The notes under the pieces are model-generated. The model worked only from the letters and a program-made list of their open reading frames with translations. It was not told the origin of the DNA and did no database searches. From NCBI RefSeq assembly GCF_900444995.1, contig NZ_UAPQ01000011.1, positions 1-64,000 on the forward strand: a stretch of DNA of 64,000 bases, given 5' to 3'. Position 1 is the stretch's first letter. Each line of letters begins with the position of its first letter. The DNA comes from Actinomyces bovis. Lineage in GTDB: Bacteria > Actinomycetota > Actinomycetes > Actinomycetales > Actinomycetaceae. A program made the translations under genes and the position numbers. Positions 16,634-24,696 of this stretch are shown one piece after another.

Positions 16634-17119
16634 GTGACCTACGCCCTGATGTTCCTTGGTGCGGGTCTCATCGTGCCTGCCTGCGCCGCAGCCTTCGCCC
16701 TGGGGCTGCGCCGGGGTCGGAACACAGCCAGAGCCCAGGTCCCAACCTCCACCGCAGAAGTCGCCCCGCACCCCCAGGCGCCGGACGCCGCCGGGCCAGG
16801 CTCCCCCGTGCTGGACGCCCCGACCTCAGGCACCCCAGAGCCGGGCGCCGCGAGCCACCAACCGGTCGTCGCCGTCGGTCACAGCGACGCCATCAGCCTG
16901 ACCCTGCTGGATGAGCGCAGTCCTCGGATTCGCGGAAACATCGGCCAGATCATCGAGAACACCTACCTGGGCACGACGCACCGACTGGTCATAGAGACCG
17001 AGCTAGGGGTCATGGATACGGTCGTGGACGCGCACGCTCCCGAGGCTGAGGCGGCTCCTGGGGACGCGGTGCGCGTCACCCTGAACGAAGACCGCCTCTG
17101 GGCCCTGCCAGCCACCTGA
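16634..17119 (+). CDS. Membrane-anchored protein with an orphan TOBE-like domain
   Basis: A 161-residue protein starting at a GTG. Residues 4-25 form one membrane segment, followed by basic residues (LRRGRN) and a Pro/Ala-rich spacer to about 85. From about residue 88 the sequence (SLTLLDERS, RGNIGQIIENTYLGTTHRLV, DAVRVTLNEDRLWAL) follows the TOBE_2 pattern. That domain normally closes the ATPase subunit of spermidine, sugar or molybdate ABC importers and helps recognise substrate. No ABC ATPase is present here. The protein could be a regulator of a transporter encoded elsewhere or a domain remnant. It is divergent from the TipA-like regulator. The domain call is moderate and the function unknown. 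Confidence 0.6.
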   Translation: MTYALMFLGAGLIVPACAAAFALGLRRGRNTARAQVPTSTAEVAPHPQAPDAAGPGSPVLDAPTSGTPEPGAASHQPVVAVGHSDAISLTLLDERSPRIRGNIGQIIENTYLGTTHRLVIETELGVMDTVVDAHAPEAEAAPGDAVRVTLNEDRLWALPAT

Positions 17120-17220
17120 TCCAAATGCCAAAACCCTTGTGAACTGACATTTCTGCACTCATGGCGCGACGCCACCGTCGCCCTCGCAGCAACGTCAATC
17201 TCGACGGCGCTAGGCAGCCC

Positions 17221-18420
17221 TCAGGCAGGGATGACGCGGGCGGAAAGCACGCCGTCAATTGCGCGCAGCTCCTCTAGGCCACCGGGGTGCACGGGCCCGT
17301 CAATATCCACCAGCGTGACCGCCAGGTCCCCCCGGGAGCGGTTGAGCAGGTTCGCAATATTCTGCCCATGCTGCGCCACCAGGGTGGAGACCTGCCCCAC
17401 CATATTGGGCACATTGCGGTTGACGATCACCAGGCGATGCGTGCCTGGCTCGCGCGCCATAACGGCCTCAGGGAAGTTCACAGAGTTGTGGACCTGCCCC
17501 TCCTCCAGGAATCCTCGCAGCTCATCCACCGCCATAATCGCGCAGTTGCGCTCGGCCTCCTTGGTGGAGGCGCCCAGGTGGGGCAGGGAGATGCACTTGG
17601 GGTGCTTATGCACCGCGTTGGAGGGGAAGTCGCAGACATACCCAGACAGGTAACCCTGGTCTAGGGCGGAGATAATGGCGGGCTCGTCCACGATCTCGGC
17701 GCGGGCAAAGTTCAAGATGATGGCGCTGTGGCGCATGAGGGCCAGGCGCTGGGTGGAGATCAGGCCGCGTGTGGCGTCAATCAGCGGCACGTGCACGGTG
17801 AGAATGTCGGCGCGCTTGAAAACCTCCTCAATGCTTCCGGCGCGCTTCACCTCTGCGGACAGGTTCCAGGCGTGGTCCACACTGATGGCCGGATCAAAAC
17901 CCACCACTTTCAGGCCCAGGCCCAGGGCGGCGTTGGCCACCTGCACGCCGATAGCGCCCAAGCCGATCACCCCCAGGGTCTTGCCGGGCAACTCAAAGCC
18001 CACGAACTGCTTCTTGCCGGCTTCCACGGCCTTGGCGATAGCGGCGTCGTCGCCCTCCAGGGTGTGGGCAAAGCGCGCCGCCGGGATCAGGTTGCGTGAG
18101 GCGATGAACAGGCCTGCGAGCACCAACTCCTTGACGGCATTCGCGTTGGCACCGGGCGTGTTGAACACGGGCACGCCCCGTTCGGTCATGGCGGCCACGG
18201 GAATGTTGTTGGTGCCTGCCCCGGCGCGGCCGATGGCCAGCACAGAGTCGGCAATGGGGGTGTCGTGGAGTTTGGCGGAACGCACCAGCAGGGCATGCGG
18301 CTTCTCGACGGCGTCGCCCACCTCATAAATCTCGGCGGGGAAGCGAGTCAGGCCGGAGCCGGAGATAGCGTTGAGGGTCTTGACGCGGAAACGCTCGGTG
18401 GGGGTGGGGATGGCGGTCAT
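17221..18420 (-). CDS. serA: D-3-phosphoglycerate dehydrogenase
   Basis: The first committed enzyme of serine synthesis; it oxidises 3-phosphoglycerate with NAD. A short-form enzyme of 399 residues. The substrate domain comes first, then the Rossmann segment VIGLGAIGVQVANAAL (about 155-170) with the NAD-binding Asp in VGFDP. The catalytic Arg/Glu/His set lies in the later core (HLGAS). A C-terminal ACT domain (about 325-399) begins THRLVIVNRNVPNMVGQV and could mediate serine feedback. It follows serC by 18 bases and is surely co-transcribed. Confidence 0.96.
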   Translation of the reverse strand: MTAIPTPTERFRVKTLNAISGSGLTRFPAEIYEVGDAVEKPHALLVRSAKLHDTPIADSVLAIGRAGAGTNNIPVAAMTERGVPVFNTPGANANAVKELVLAGLFIASRNLIPAARFAHTLEGDDAAIAKAVEAGKKQFVGFELPGKTLGVIGLGAIGVQVANAALGLGLKVVGFDPAISVDHAWNLSAEVKRAGSIEEVFKRADILTVHVPLIDATRGLISTQRLALMRHSAIILNFARAEIVDEPAIISALDQGYLSGYVCDFPSNAVHKHPKCISLPHLGASTKEAERNCAIMAVDELRGFLEEGQVHNSVNFPEAVMAREPGTHRLVIVNRNVPNMVGQVSTLVAQHGQNIANLLNRSRGDLAVTLVDIDGPVHPGGLEELRAIDGVLSARVIPA

Positions 18421-18438
18421 GGGGTTTCCTTCTGGCTC

Positions 18439-19524
18439 TCAGGCGTGGCTGCGTTCGAACTCGGTCATGTAGTCAATCAGGGCAGTGACGCCGTCGTCGG
18501 TCATCGCGTTGTAGAGGGAGGCGCGCATGCCGCCCACGGAGCGGTGCCCCTTGAGGTTCATAAGCCCAGCTGCGGTGGCCCCGGCCAGGAAGTCGGCGTC
18601 CAGGGCAGGGTCAGCCAGGGTGAAGGGGATATTCATGGCTGAGCGGGAGCGCTGCTCCACGGGGTTGTGGTAGAAGCTGGAGGCGTCGATGACGTCGTAG
18701 AGGCGCTGGGCTTTCGCGTCATTGCGCTCTCCCATGGCAGCTAGGCCACCTTGGTCTTCGATCCAGTGCAAGATGAGGCCAAAGAGGTAGATGGAGAAGG
18801 TGGGTGGGGTGTTGAGCATGGAGTCGTTATCCGCCATGACTTTCCAATCCCACACGGCGGGCACATCCGCGCGCGCCTGCCCCAGCAGGTCCTCACGCAC
18901 AATATTGACGGTCAATCCGGCGGGGCCCAGGTTCTTCTGGGCGCCCCCAAAGATCACGCCGAACTTGTCTACCTCAATGGGCCGGGACAGGTACATGGAG
19001 GAGAAGTCAGCCACTAGGGGCAGGCCTGCGGCCTCTTCGGTGGGGACGTAGGGCATGGTGACGCCACCGATGGTCTCATTGGCGCAGTAGTAGAGGTATT
19101 TGGCTGCGGCGGGGACGGTGAAGGAGCCGGGCTGCGGGGTGGTGTTGTAGGAACTAGCGGATTCGTCGGCGACGACAATGGTCTCCACGCCCATGCGTCC
19201 AGCCTCTGTGATGGCCTTCTTGGACCATTGGCCGGTGCGGATGGCGGCGATCTGGTCGCCACGCTGGGTGAGGTTCATGGGGATGGCGGCGAATTGGCCG
19301 GTGGCGCCACCTTGCAGGAAGAGGACCCGGTAGTTCTCGGGAATGCCAGCGAGGCGGCGCATGGTGGCTTCAGCGTCCGCAGCGCATTCCACGAAGTCTT
19401 TACCTCGATGGGAGACCTCAAGGACACTCATTCCTCCGCGCCAGTCCGTGAGCTCGGCGGCGGCCTGCTCAAGGACAGGGAGGGGAAGTTGGGCGGGTCC
19501 GGCGGAGAAGTTGTGAACGCGCAT
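18439..19524 (-). CDS. serC: Phosphoserine aminotransferase
   Basis: A PLP-dependent enzyme that converts 3-phosphohydroxypyruvate and glutamate to phosphoserine. The 361-residue protein begins VHNFSAGPAQLPLPVLEQAA, carries SHRGKDF for phosphate binding, FLQGGATGQFAAIP for cofactor stacking, and FGVIFGGAQKNLGPAG with the Schiff-base lysine. It also serves pyridoxal phosphate synthesis in some bacteria. First gene of the serC-serA operon. The gap upstream contains the terminator of the surface-protein gene at 19668. Confidence 0.97.
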   Translation of the reverse strand: MRVHNFSAGPAQLPLPVLEQAAAELTDWRGGMSVLEVSHRGKDFVECAADAEATMRRLAGIPENYRVLFLQGGATGQFAAIPMNLTQRGDQIAAIRTGQWSKKAITEAGRMGVETIVVADESASSYNTTPQPGSFTVPAAAKYLYYCANETIGGVTMPYVPTEEAAGLPLVADFSSMYLSRPIEVDKFGVIFGGAQKNLGPAGLTVNIVREDLLGQARADVPAVWDWKVMADNDSMLNTPPTFSIYLFGLILHWIEDQGGLAAMGERNDAKAQRLYDVIDASSFYHNPVEQRSRSAMNIPFTLADPALDADFLAGATAAGLMNLKGHRSVGGMRASLYNAMTDDGVTALIDYMTEFERSHA

Positions 19525-19610
19525 GCTTCACCCTAACCCGAGGTGGTTTCAAGGTCGTGTCCCGGGAGGATGCCGGAGCCTTCCGGTGGGCGCGTTGGTG
19601 TATGCAAAGG

Positions 19611-19645
19611 GGCGGGTCCCGGAGTGCTTGACTCCGGGACCCGCC
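19611..19645 (-). terminator. Perfect 15-bp hairpin after the first surface-protein gene
   Basis: GGCGGGTCCCGGAGT (19611-19625), a 5-base loop and its exact complement (19631-19645) form one of the best hairpins in the window. It starts 23 bases after the stop of the CAP-domain gene and lies ahead of serC, so it separates the two units. Confidence 0.85.
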
Positions 19646-19666
19646 CTATCTGATGTGCGCCTGGGC

Positions 19667-19767
19667 CTTAGGCCTGGCGACGGCGTCGCACCGCTGCCCC
19701 AGCCAGCACCATCCCACCGGCCAACGGCAGGAGCACCTGGGCGCCAGCGCCCGTGGCGGCCAGGCCG
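19667..19767. repeat. 101-bp near-identical repeat, copy 1 (sorting-signal region)
   Basis: The 3' end of the first surface gene, coding the LAATG sorting motif, membrane segment and RRRRQA tail, is repeated at about 21494-21594 in the second gene with a single base difference. The flanking sequence differs. This is far closer than the rest of the two genes, so the segment was recently copied or converted. Confidence 0.85.
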
Positions 19768-21251
19768 CTCTTCTTGGGCTTGGGCGTGCTGGACTTAGGT
19801 GTGTTGGGCTTGGGCGGGTTGGTGGAGGTATTGAGCTTGGCCTTCGGCTGGGACTGCCCGGTGGTCGGGCTGGGCGCTGGCTCTGCGCTCGGGCTGGGCG
19901 TGGCCGTCACAGTAGGCGCTGGGCTCATCGACGGCGTCGCACTGGGCTGAGCCGACGCGCTGGGCGCAGCAGTGGCCGGAGGCGCTGGCTCGGCGGTGGC
20001 TGGCGCAGTCGGCGTGGCAGTAGCCGGGGCCGTTGGCTTGGGCTCTGCGCTTGGGCTGGGCGCAGCAGTGGCCGGAGGCGTTGGCTCGGCGGTGGCTGGC
20101 GCAGTCGGCGTGGCGCTGGGCGTGGCTGATGGGGACGGGCTGGAAGACGGCGAAGGCGTCGGCTTCAAAGACCCAAGGAGTGCCTCGCAGGTGCGGTCCA
20201 CATTCGCCTGGTGGACTGCAGGGTCGATCTGATCCACGTAGGCCTTCAGGCGGTTCGTGTACTCAGTGACGGTAAAGGTCTGCTCCCCAGCTTTAGGTGC
20301 CCACGCCGAGCCCGCGGGCCAGTTGCCTGCGGAGAAGGTCTGGGAGGCGTATGCGCCAAATGAGCCGGTGCTGGAGGATTCTGCGATCGCGAAGCCAGTG
20401 TGCGTCATGCGTGCCCCACTGTTCGCGTCCGCCAGGGTCAGGTAGTGACCGACATGGCCAAAGTTGGTCTTCGCGGCGGTCTGTTCTCCCGAGCTCAGGG
20501 TATAGATGTGGTTGGACTCGTCCGCCAGCCAAGCATCACGTTGTGCTTGGGTCATGCCAGCTGTCTGCGTATCCCAGACGTCCTTCTCATCGAACCACCA
20601 GCCCTGGTAAGGCCCTAACGGGTTCCCCGAGTCTGAATGCCTCATATACATATTTGGCCCCACGGAGGACCACGAGGCAGCGAGGTTCTCCGCAGCTTGG
20701 TCATTGACCACGTGCTCGAGGCCCTCGATCGCCGCCTGGTGGTTGGCACTGTATTGGGCAACCGCCATGAGCCGGTCTGTGACCTGAAGCTCGGCCATAC
20801 TGGCGCCCTCCTGCGGGACGCCACGCAGGGCAGCAATTCCTGGATCTGTTCGAGCGGGGTCGTCATTGCGGAGGTGGCTAGAGACCGGAATCCACTTGAG
20901 GCTCTCAAGCATCAGTTTCAGGTCCGTTGCGTCACCAGACTGGCCTATATGAGTGTCTCCTACGAACTCGCCACTGGTTAGCGCCGTCACGGCGTCGGCA
21001 GCTCCGTTCTTCTGAAAGAACCCCAGGGAGCCTTTGGCGTACTGGACCTTCGCATCAGCCTGAGCAGCCCGAGCGGCTTGGTAAGCATCCCACTCGGGGC
21101 CGGTTGCCGTGATGCCGTCACATTTCGGTCCGGCGGGCTCCACGGTGATCTCTGCCGACACGGCTTGTGAGCCGGCAATGGCCGGTACCAGGACCATGGC
21201 TCCTACGGTCAAGCCTGCGGCCAGTCGCCGCGCGGTGGGTGTTAGTCGCAT
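19668..21251 (-). CDS. Secreted LAxTG-anchored CAP-domain surface protein (short family member)
   Basis: A 527-residue protein of the family found here in four tandem copies. A signal peptide (about 1-34) comes first, then the family module YAKGSLGFF (71-79) with GDATDL. A CAP/SCP-like domain (about 150-310) carries AENLA, WWFDEKDVW and GHVGHYLTLAD. A Pro/Ala/Thr/Ser repeat stalk follows (about 360-490). The sorting signal is LAATG plus a membrane segment and RRRRQA. It lacks the long coiled coils of its larger paralogues and uses a Pro-rich stalk instead. The start at 21251 (ATG) is preceded by GAATTGAG and six bases, as in its paralogues. It probably displays the CAP domain at the cell surface. 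Function unknown. Confidence 0.85.
   Translation of the reverse strand: MRLTPTARRLAAGLTVGAMVLVPAIAGSQAVSAEITVEPAGPKCDGITATGPEWDAYQAARAAQADAKVQYAKGSLGFFQKNGAADAVTALTSGEFVGDTHIGQSGDATDLKLMLESLKWIPVSSHLRNDDPARTDPGIAALRGVPQEGASMAELQVTDRLMAVAQYSANHQAAIEGLEHVVNDQAAENLAASWSSVGPNMYMRHSDSGNPLGPYQGWWFDEKDVWDTQTAGMTQAQRDAWLADESNHIYTLSSGEQTAAKTNFGHVGHYLTLADANSGARMTHTGFAIAESSSTGSFGAYASQTFSAGNWPAGSAWAPKAGEQTFTVTEYTNRLKAYVDQIDPAVHQANVDRTCEALLGSLKPTPSPSSSPSPSATPSATPTAPATAEPTPPATAAPSPSAEPKPTAPATATPTAPATAEPAPPATAAPSASAQPSATPSMSPAPTVTATPSPSAEPAPSPTTGQSQPKAKLNTSTNPPKPNTPKSSTPKPKKSGLAATGAGAQVLLPLAGGMVLAGAAVRRRRQA
19960..20114. repeat. Tandem repeat in the Pro/Ala-rich stalk (period 96 bp)
   Basis: A 59-base unit at 19960-20018 recurs at 20056-20114 with one base change. 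The 96-base period corresponds to a 32-residue block rich in ATAEPTPPATAAPS-type sequence. It sits in the stalk of the first surface gene, and unequal exchange here would change stalk length. Confidence 0.8.
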
Positions 21252-21257
21252 GAGAGT

Positions 21258-21326
21258 CTCAATTCGGGAAATAGGGAAACGGTCGAAAAGACCCGCAATC
21301 GTTATCCTTGAGACACTTTCGTGACC
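21258..21326 (-). promoter_or_regulatory. Shared upstream element of the surface-protein family, copy 1
   Basis: Reading on the - strand: GGTCACG, 13 bases, GATAACG (21300-21326), then 34 bases, then GAATTGAG (21258-21265), then six bases and the ATG. The same order and spacing occur before the genes starting at 24572 and 26124. The two boxes may be an operator or the recognition site of a special sigma factor. GAATYGAG sits where the ribosome site should be. Confidence 0.75.
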
Positions 21327-21493
21327 TCGCAACTTGAGGGGCCGCAGGATTCCCGCAGCCCACCGCCACTAATCACCAAGTGTTATGTGCGCACGCGAAC
21401 CACATAGGTGCGGAACCTCGCCGCAAGAGGCAGCACCCTCAACCCCAATTCACTAGCTGGCGCGCTCAGGCAGCACTCCAGAAGCCCTTAGGT

Positions 21494-21594
21494 CTTAGGC
21501 CTGGCGACGGCGTCGCACCGCTGCCCCAGCCAGCACCATCCCACCGGCCAACGGCAGGAGCACCTGGGCGCCAGCGCCAGTGGCGGCCAGGCCG
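21494..21594. repeat. 101-bp near-identical repeat, copy 2 (sorting-signal region)
   Basis: Partner of the repeat at 19667-19767. It codes the same LAATG motif, membrane segment and Arg-rich tail in the second surface gene. A single difference was found by eye, near the LAATG codons (CGCCAGTGG here against CGCCCGTGG). Confidence 0.85.
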
Positions 21595-24572
21595 GGAGCT
21601 TGCGCTGCCGGAGCCTGGTGCTTAGGGGCGTAGGGCGCCTGCGGAGCCACGAAGACCTGACCATCCTTATTGGTCACCACGTGGGTCTGCTCGGGCGCAG
21701 GCAACTCCGGCTGGGCGGCAGTGCCCGCCTCAGGCTGCTCCTCCGGGCCAGACTGCGGCTGGCAGGGCTTGGGACTCTCCTGCACCTGCTGGTTGGGGTC
21801 ACATTTGGCGGCAGCCCCAGCCTGGGCGCGGGCCTTGGCGGCCACCTGGGCGTCAGCCTTAGCCTTGGCGTAGGCCTTGGTGAGAAGCGGGAAACGTGGG
21901 TCTGTAACTCCCGCCTTCATGGCCTCAGCATGGTTAATCGCCTCTAGGTCCTTAGCGGCCTGCACCAGCGCGGCGGCGTCAACGGTGCCGAAGCTCTTAG
22001 AACCGGTGGCGGCTACGAGGCGCTGACGTGCGCTCTGCAGCGCGGCCTGGGCGCGAGCAGCCTGCTGCTGCGCGGCGGTGGCGGCAGCCCGACCATCACC
22101 GCGACCGGTCAGCAGGTCACGAATCTGACCGACCCGGGCAGTGGCGCGCTCCAGTGTGCTTTGCGCCGTGGTGACAGCTTGTTTCGCGGTGGTCTCGGCG
22201 GCAGTGGCAGCCCGCAGCTTCCCGGTGGCCTGCGCAAGCTTCTGCTCCGCCGTCGTCAAGGTGGTGGAGGCGGATGCCAGGCGGGCCTCAGCAGCAGTCT
22301 CCGCCTGGTTGGCAGCCTGCAGCTTGGTCTTGGCCTTGTCTACGCGCTGTTGCGCTTCTTCCAGACTCATGCCGTCACCAAGGGCGGCGAGTGCCTGGCG
22401 GGCCGCCACCTCAGCGGCCTGCGCCTTAGTGAGCGCAGCTTTGGCCTGCGCAAGAGTGCTGCGAGCCTGCGACTGTGTGGCTTTCTTATCCGTCAGGTCC
22501 TGCTTCTTGGCGGTCAGGTCGGTGGCGTCGACGTCGGCCACCTGCTGGGCCTTCTTTAGAGCAGCGTCGGCCTTAGCCAGGATGGCGTCCTTGGTGGTTT
22601 TATCCGCCGTCGCCTTAGCGGCCTTGGCCTTGGCGGCGTCCAGTTCAGCCTGCGCGGCGTGCTGAGCGTTTTGCCCAGGGGCCGCTCCGTCGGCTGCTCC
22701 GGCGCGCTTTTGCGCTAGCTCCTGGTTAGCGGCATCCAGCTTGGTCTGAGCCGCAGCCACGATCTGGTCACCGGCGTGCTTGGCCTGGGTGACCTTGCTG
22801 CAGTAGGTGTTGACGAGCCGCTCGTACTCCTCAAGGGTGTAGAGCTTTTCCCCGTTCTTAGCGCTGGCCGCAAACTCCTGCACGTGGGTAAGCGGGTAGG
22901 AGATGGGCGGTGCGCTCTCAAAGCCCGTCTCAGCGCTGCCGCGCCTGGAGGTGATGGCGTAGCCAGTTGCGGTCTTGCCCTTGTCCACCAGGTTCAGGTA
23001 GTGGCCAAAGTGCGGGTAAAGCTCCGGGTGGGCCAGGTAGAAAGCGTAGGCGTCAAAGCGCTCGGAGGCTTTGACAGCGCCCTGTTTGACCTGCTCGTCC
23101 CATATGGCCTTCTCTTGGTGGTACCAGCCCAGGAATGGGTCCTCTTTGCGGGTGTTGTTCCAGGCGGCGTTTTCCCCGGCCTCGTATTTGTCACCGTTGT
23201 CGCCAGCGTGGCCACGGTAGTGCGCCGACCAGTTGGCGTGACGCTGAGCCACTGCGGTGTAGTAGGGGCTGATCTTGCGCTCCGCAGCAGCCTTGGCCTC
23301 AGCCTCAGTCATGCCGGCTTCCAGATACTCCTTGGTGCGCAGTTCCACTGACTTCTTGAGCAGAGCAACCGTGGCCTGGAGGTTCTCTAGGCTGGTGGCA
23401 TCCTGCGGGTCGCCCTTGTGGGTGTAGGAGGCGATGGTCTTGCCGGAAGGATCTTTGGACTCGGTGTCGTTCAGGACATCCACCGCGGCCTGCGCTCCAA
23501 GCTTCTTGAAGAAGCCGAAGGAGCCTTCCGCGTAGAGGTCTTGGGCGGGCTTGGCGGATTTCTTGGCCTGCTCCAGTGCAGCCTGGGCCTGCGCCACCTG
23601 GGCTTCAGCGGCTGCGATTTGCTCAGCTGTAACGCCACCTTTGCGCTGCTCCTGCAGTCCCGCCTTGGCTGCCTCAAGCTCTTTGGTCTTGGTGGCGACC
23701 AGTGCCAGTGCGGCGTTTAGGTCCGCCTGGGCTTGGCTGGCCGCCTGTGCGGCGGTCATTTGTTCGGTCTTTGCCTTGGTGGCGGCTGCGTTGGAGGCAG
23801 TGGCCTTGGTGGTGGCGGTGTCCACCAACTGCTGGGCGCTGTCGACGGCGGTGGTGGCCTGATCCAGGGCCTGCTGCGTCTGCGTGACAGCGGTTTCCTT
23901 GACGGCGGAGTCGGCCGCCGCGGCAGTTACCGCCTTTTTGGCCTTCTCTTGGGCTTGGTTGCCGTCGCGCAGGATTGCCGCATGGGCGGAGACGGCGGCG
24001 TCGTGCTCAATGGTGGCGGTCCCCACAGCTTGGTCGGCCTCAGTCTTGACCTGCTCAACCTGGGCCTTTTCAGCGCGGGCAGCGTCGACGCCGGCCTGCG
24101 CTGTGTTCTGCTCCGACTTGGCGGTCTGCGTGGCCTTAGCAGCCTGCGTGGCGTCGAGCTTTGCCTCAGCTAGCTTCTGCGAAGCCTGCTGCTGGTCCTT
24201 GGTGGCCTCCGCGAGTGAGGCCTCAGTGAGTTTGCCTGCTGCGTGCTGTGCCTCATTAGCCACTTGCTCAGCGGTTTTGGCGGCGTCTGTGGCCTGCTGA
24301 GCGTTCTCAGCTTTGGCGGCGGCGTCTTTGGCAGCGCCTTGCGCCTCCACCAAGGTGGCCTTGGCGGTCATCTCAGACTTAGCGGCAGTTCCCTCAGCTT
24401 GCTTGGCAGCCTCTGTGGCCTTTGCTAGCTGGCCCGGAGGGCACTCGGCTACGGTGCTTGAATCCTCCGGCTGGCTTTTGACCTCGTCAGCATGTGCGAC
24501 GTTGGGAATCAGCAGCACGGCGCCAGTCGTCAGCCCGGCAGCCAGAAGAGCAGGTCGGAGGGTAGAAGACAC
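21495..24572 (-). CDS. LAxTG-anchored coiled-coil/CAP-domain surface protein, PrgA/SEC10-like
   Basis: A 1025-residue secreted protein. A signal peptide (about 1-29) is followed by an Ala/Lys/Gln-rich coiled coil to about 340. The module YAEGSFGFF (347-355) with GDPQDATSLE follows, then the CAP-like domain (about 425-575) with GENAAWN and HFGHYLNLVD. A second long coiled coil (about 590-930) ends in the family segment DPRFPLLTKAYAKAK. A Pro/Gln-rich spacer precedes the LAATG sorting signal. This stalk-CAP-stalk-anchor layout resembles enterococcal PrgA, which presents a CAP domain away from the wall and reduces unwanted conjugation; that role here is inference. The start is a GTG six bases after GAATCGAG. 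Confidence 0.85.
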   Translation of the reverse strand: MSSTLRPALLAAGLTTGAVLLIPNVAHADEVKSQPEDSSTVAECPPGQLAKATEAAKQAEGTAAKSEMTAKATLVEAQGAAKDAAAKAENAQQATDAAKTAEQVANEAQHAAGKLTEASLAEATKDQQQASQKLAEAKLDATQAAKATQTAKSEQNTAQAGVDAARAEKAQVEQVKTEADQAVGTATIEHDAAVSAHAAILRDGNQAQEKAKKAVTAAAADSAVKETAVTQTQQALDQATTAVDSAQQLVDTATTKATASNAAATKAKTEQMTAAQAASQAQADLNAALALVATKTKELEAAKAGLQEQRKGGVTAEQIAAAEAQVAQAQAALEQAKKSAKPAQDLYAEGSFGFFKKLGAQAAVDVLNDTESKDPSGKTIASYTHKGDPQDATSLENLQATVALLKKSVELRTKEYLEAGMTEAEAKAAAERKISPYYTAVAQRHANWSAHYRGHAGDNGDKYEAGENAAWNNTRKEDPFLGWYHQEKAIWDEQVKQGAVKASERFDAYAFYLAHPELYPHFGHYLNLVDKGKTATGYAITSRRGSAETGFESAPPISYPLTHVQEFAASAKNGEKLYTLEEYERLVNTYCSKVTQAKHAGDQIVAAAQTKLDAANQELAQKRAGAADGAAPGQNAQHAAQAELDAAKAKAAKATADKTTKDAILAKADAALKKAQQVADVDATDLTAKKQDLTDKKATQSQARSTLAQAKAALTKAQAAEVAARQALAALGDGMSLEEAQQRVDKAKTKLQAANQAETAAEARLASASTTLTTAEQKLAQATGKLRAATAAETTAKQAVTTAQSTLERATARVGQIRDLLTGRGDGRAAATAAQQQAARAQAALQSARQRLVAATGSKSFGTVDAAALVQAAKDLEAINHAEAMKAGVTDPRFPLLTKAYAKAKADAQVAAKARAQAGAAAKCDPNQQVQESPKPCQPQSGPEEQPEAGTAAQPELPAPEQTHVVTNKDGQVFVAPQAPYAPKHQAPAAQAPGLAATGAGAQVLLPLAGGMVLAGAAVRRRRQA

Positions 24573-24578
24573 GAGGGA

Positions 24579-24648
24579 CTCGATTCACGCGACAGGGACG
24601 CAGGTATTCAGGGCCTGCATTCGTTATCAATGTGACCCTAGCGTGATC
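24579..24648 (-). promoter_or_regulatory. Shared upstream element of the surface-protein family, copy 2
   Basis: On the - strand: GATCACG, 13 bases, GATAACG (24622-24648), 35 bases, GAATCGAG (24579-24586), six bases, GTG start. A third related box, GGTCACA, lies between the two outer boxes in this copy. Confidence 0.75.
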
Positions 24649-24696
24649 TAGTCGTCTATACCAGCCCCTTTTAAACCCCAGGCTTAGCTCGGCACT

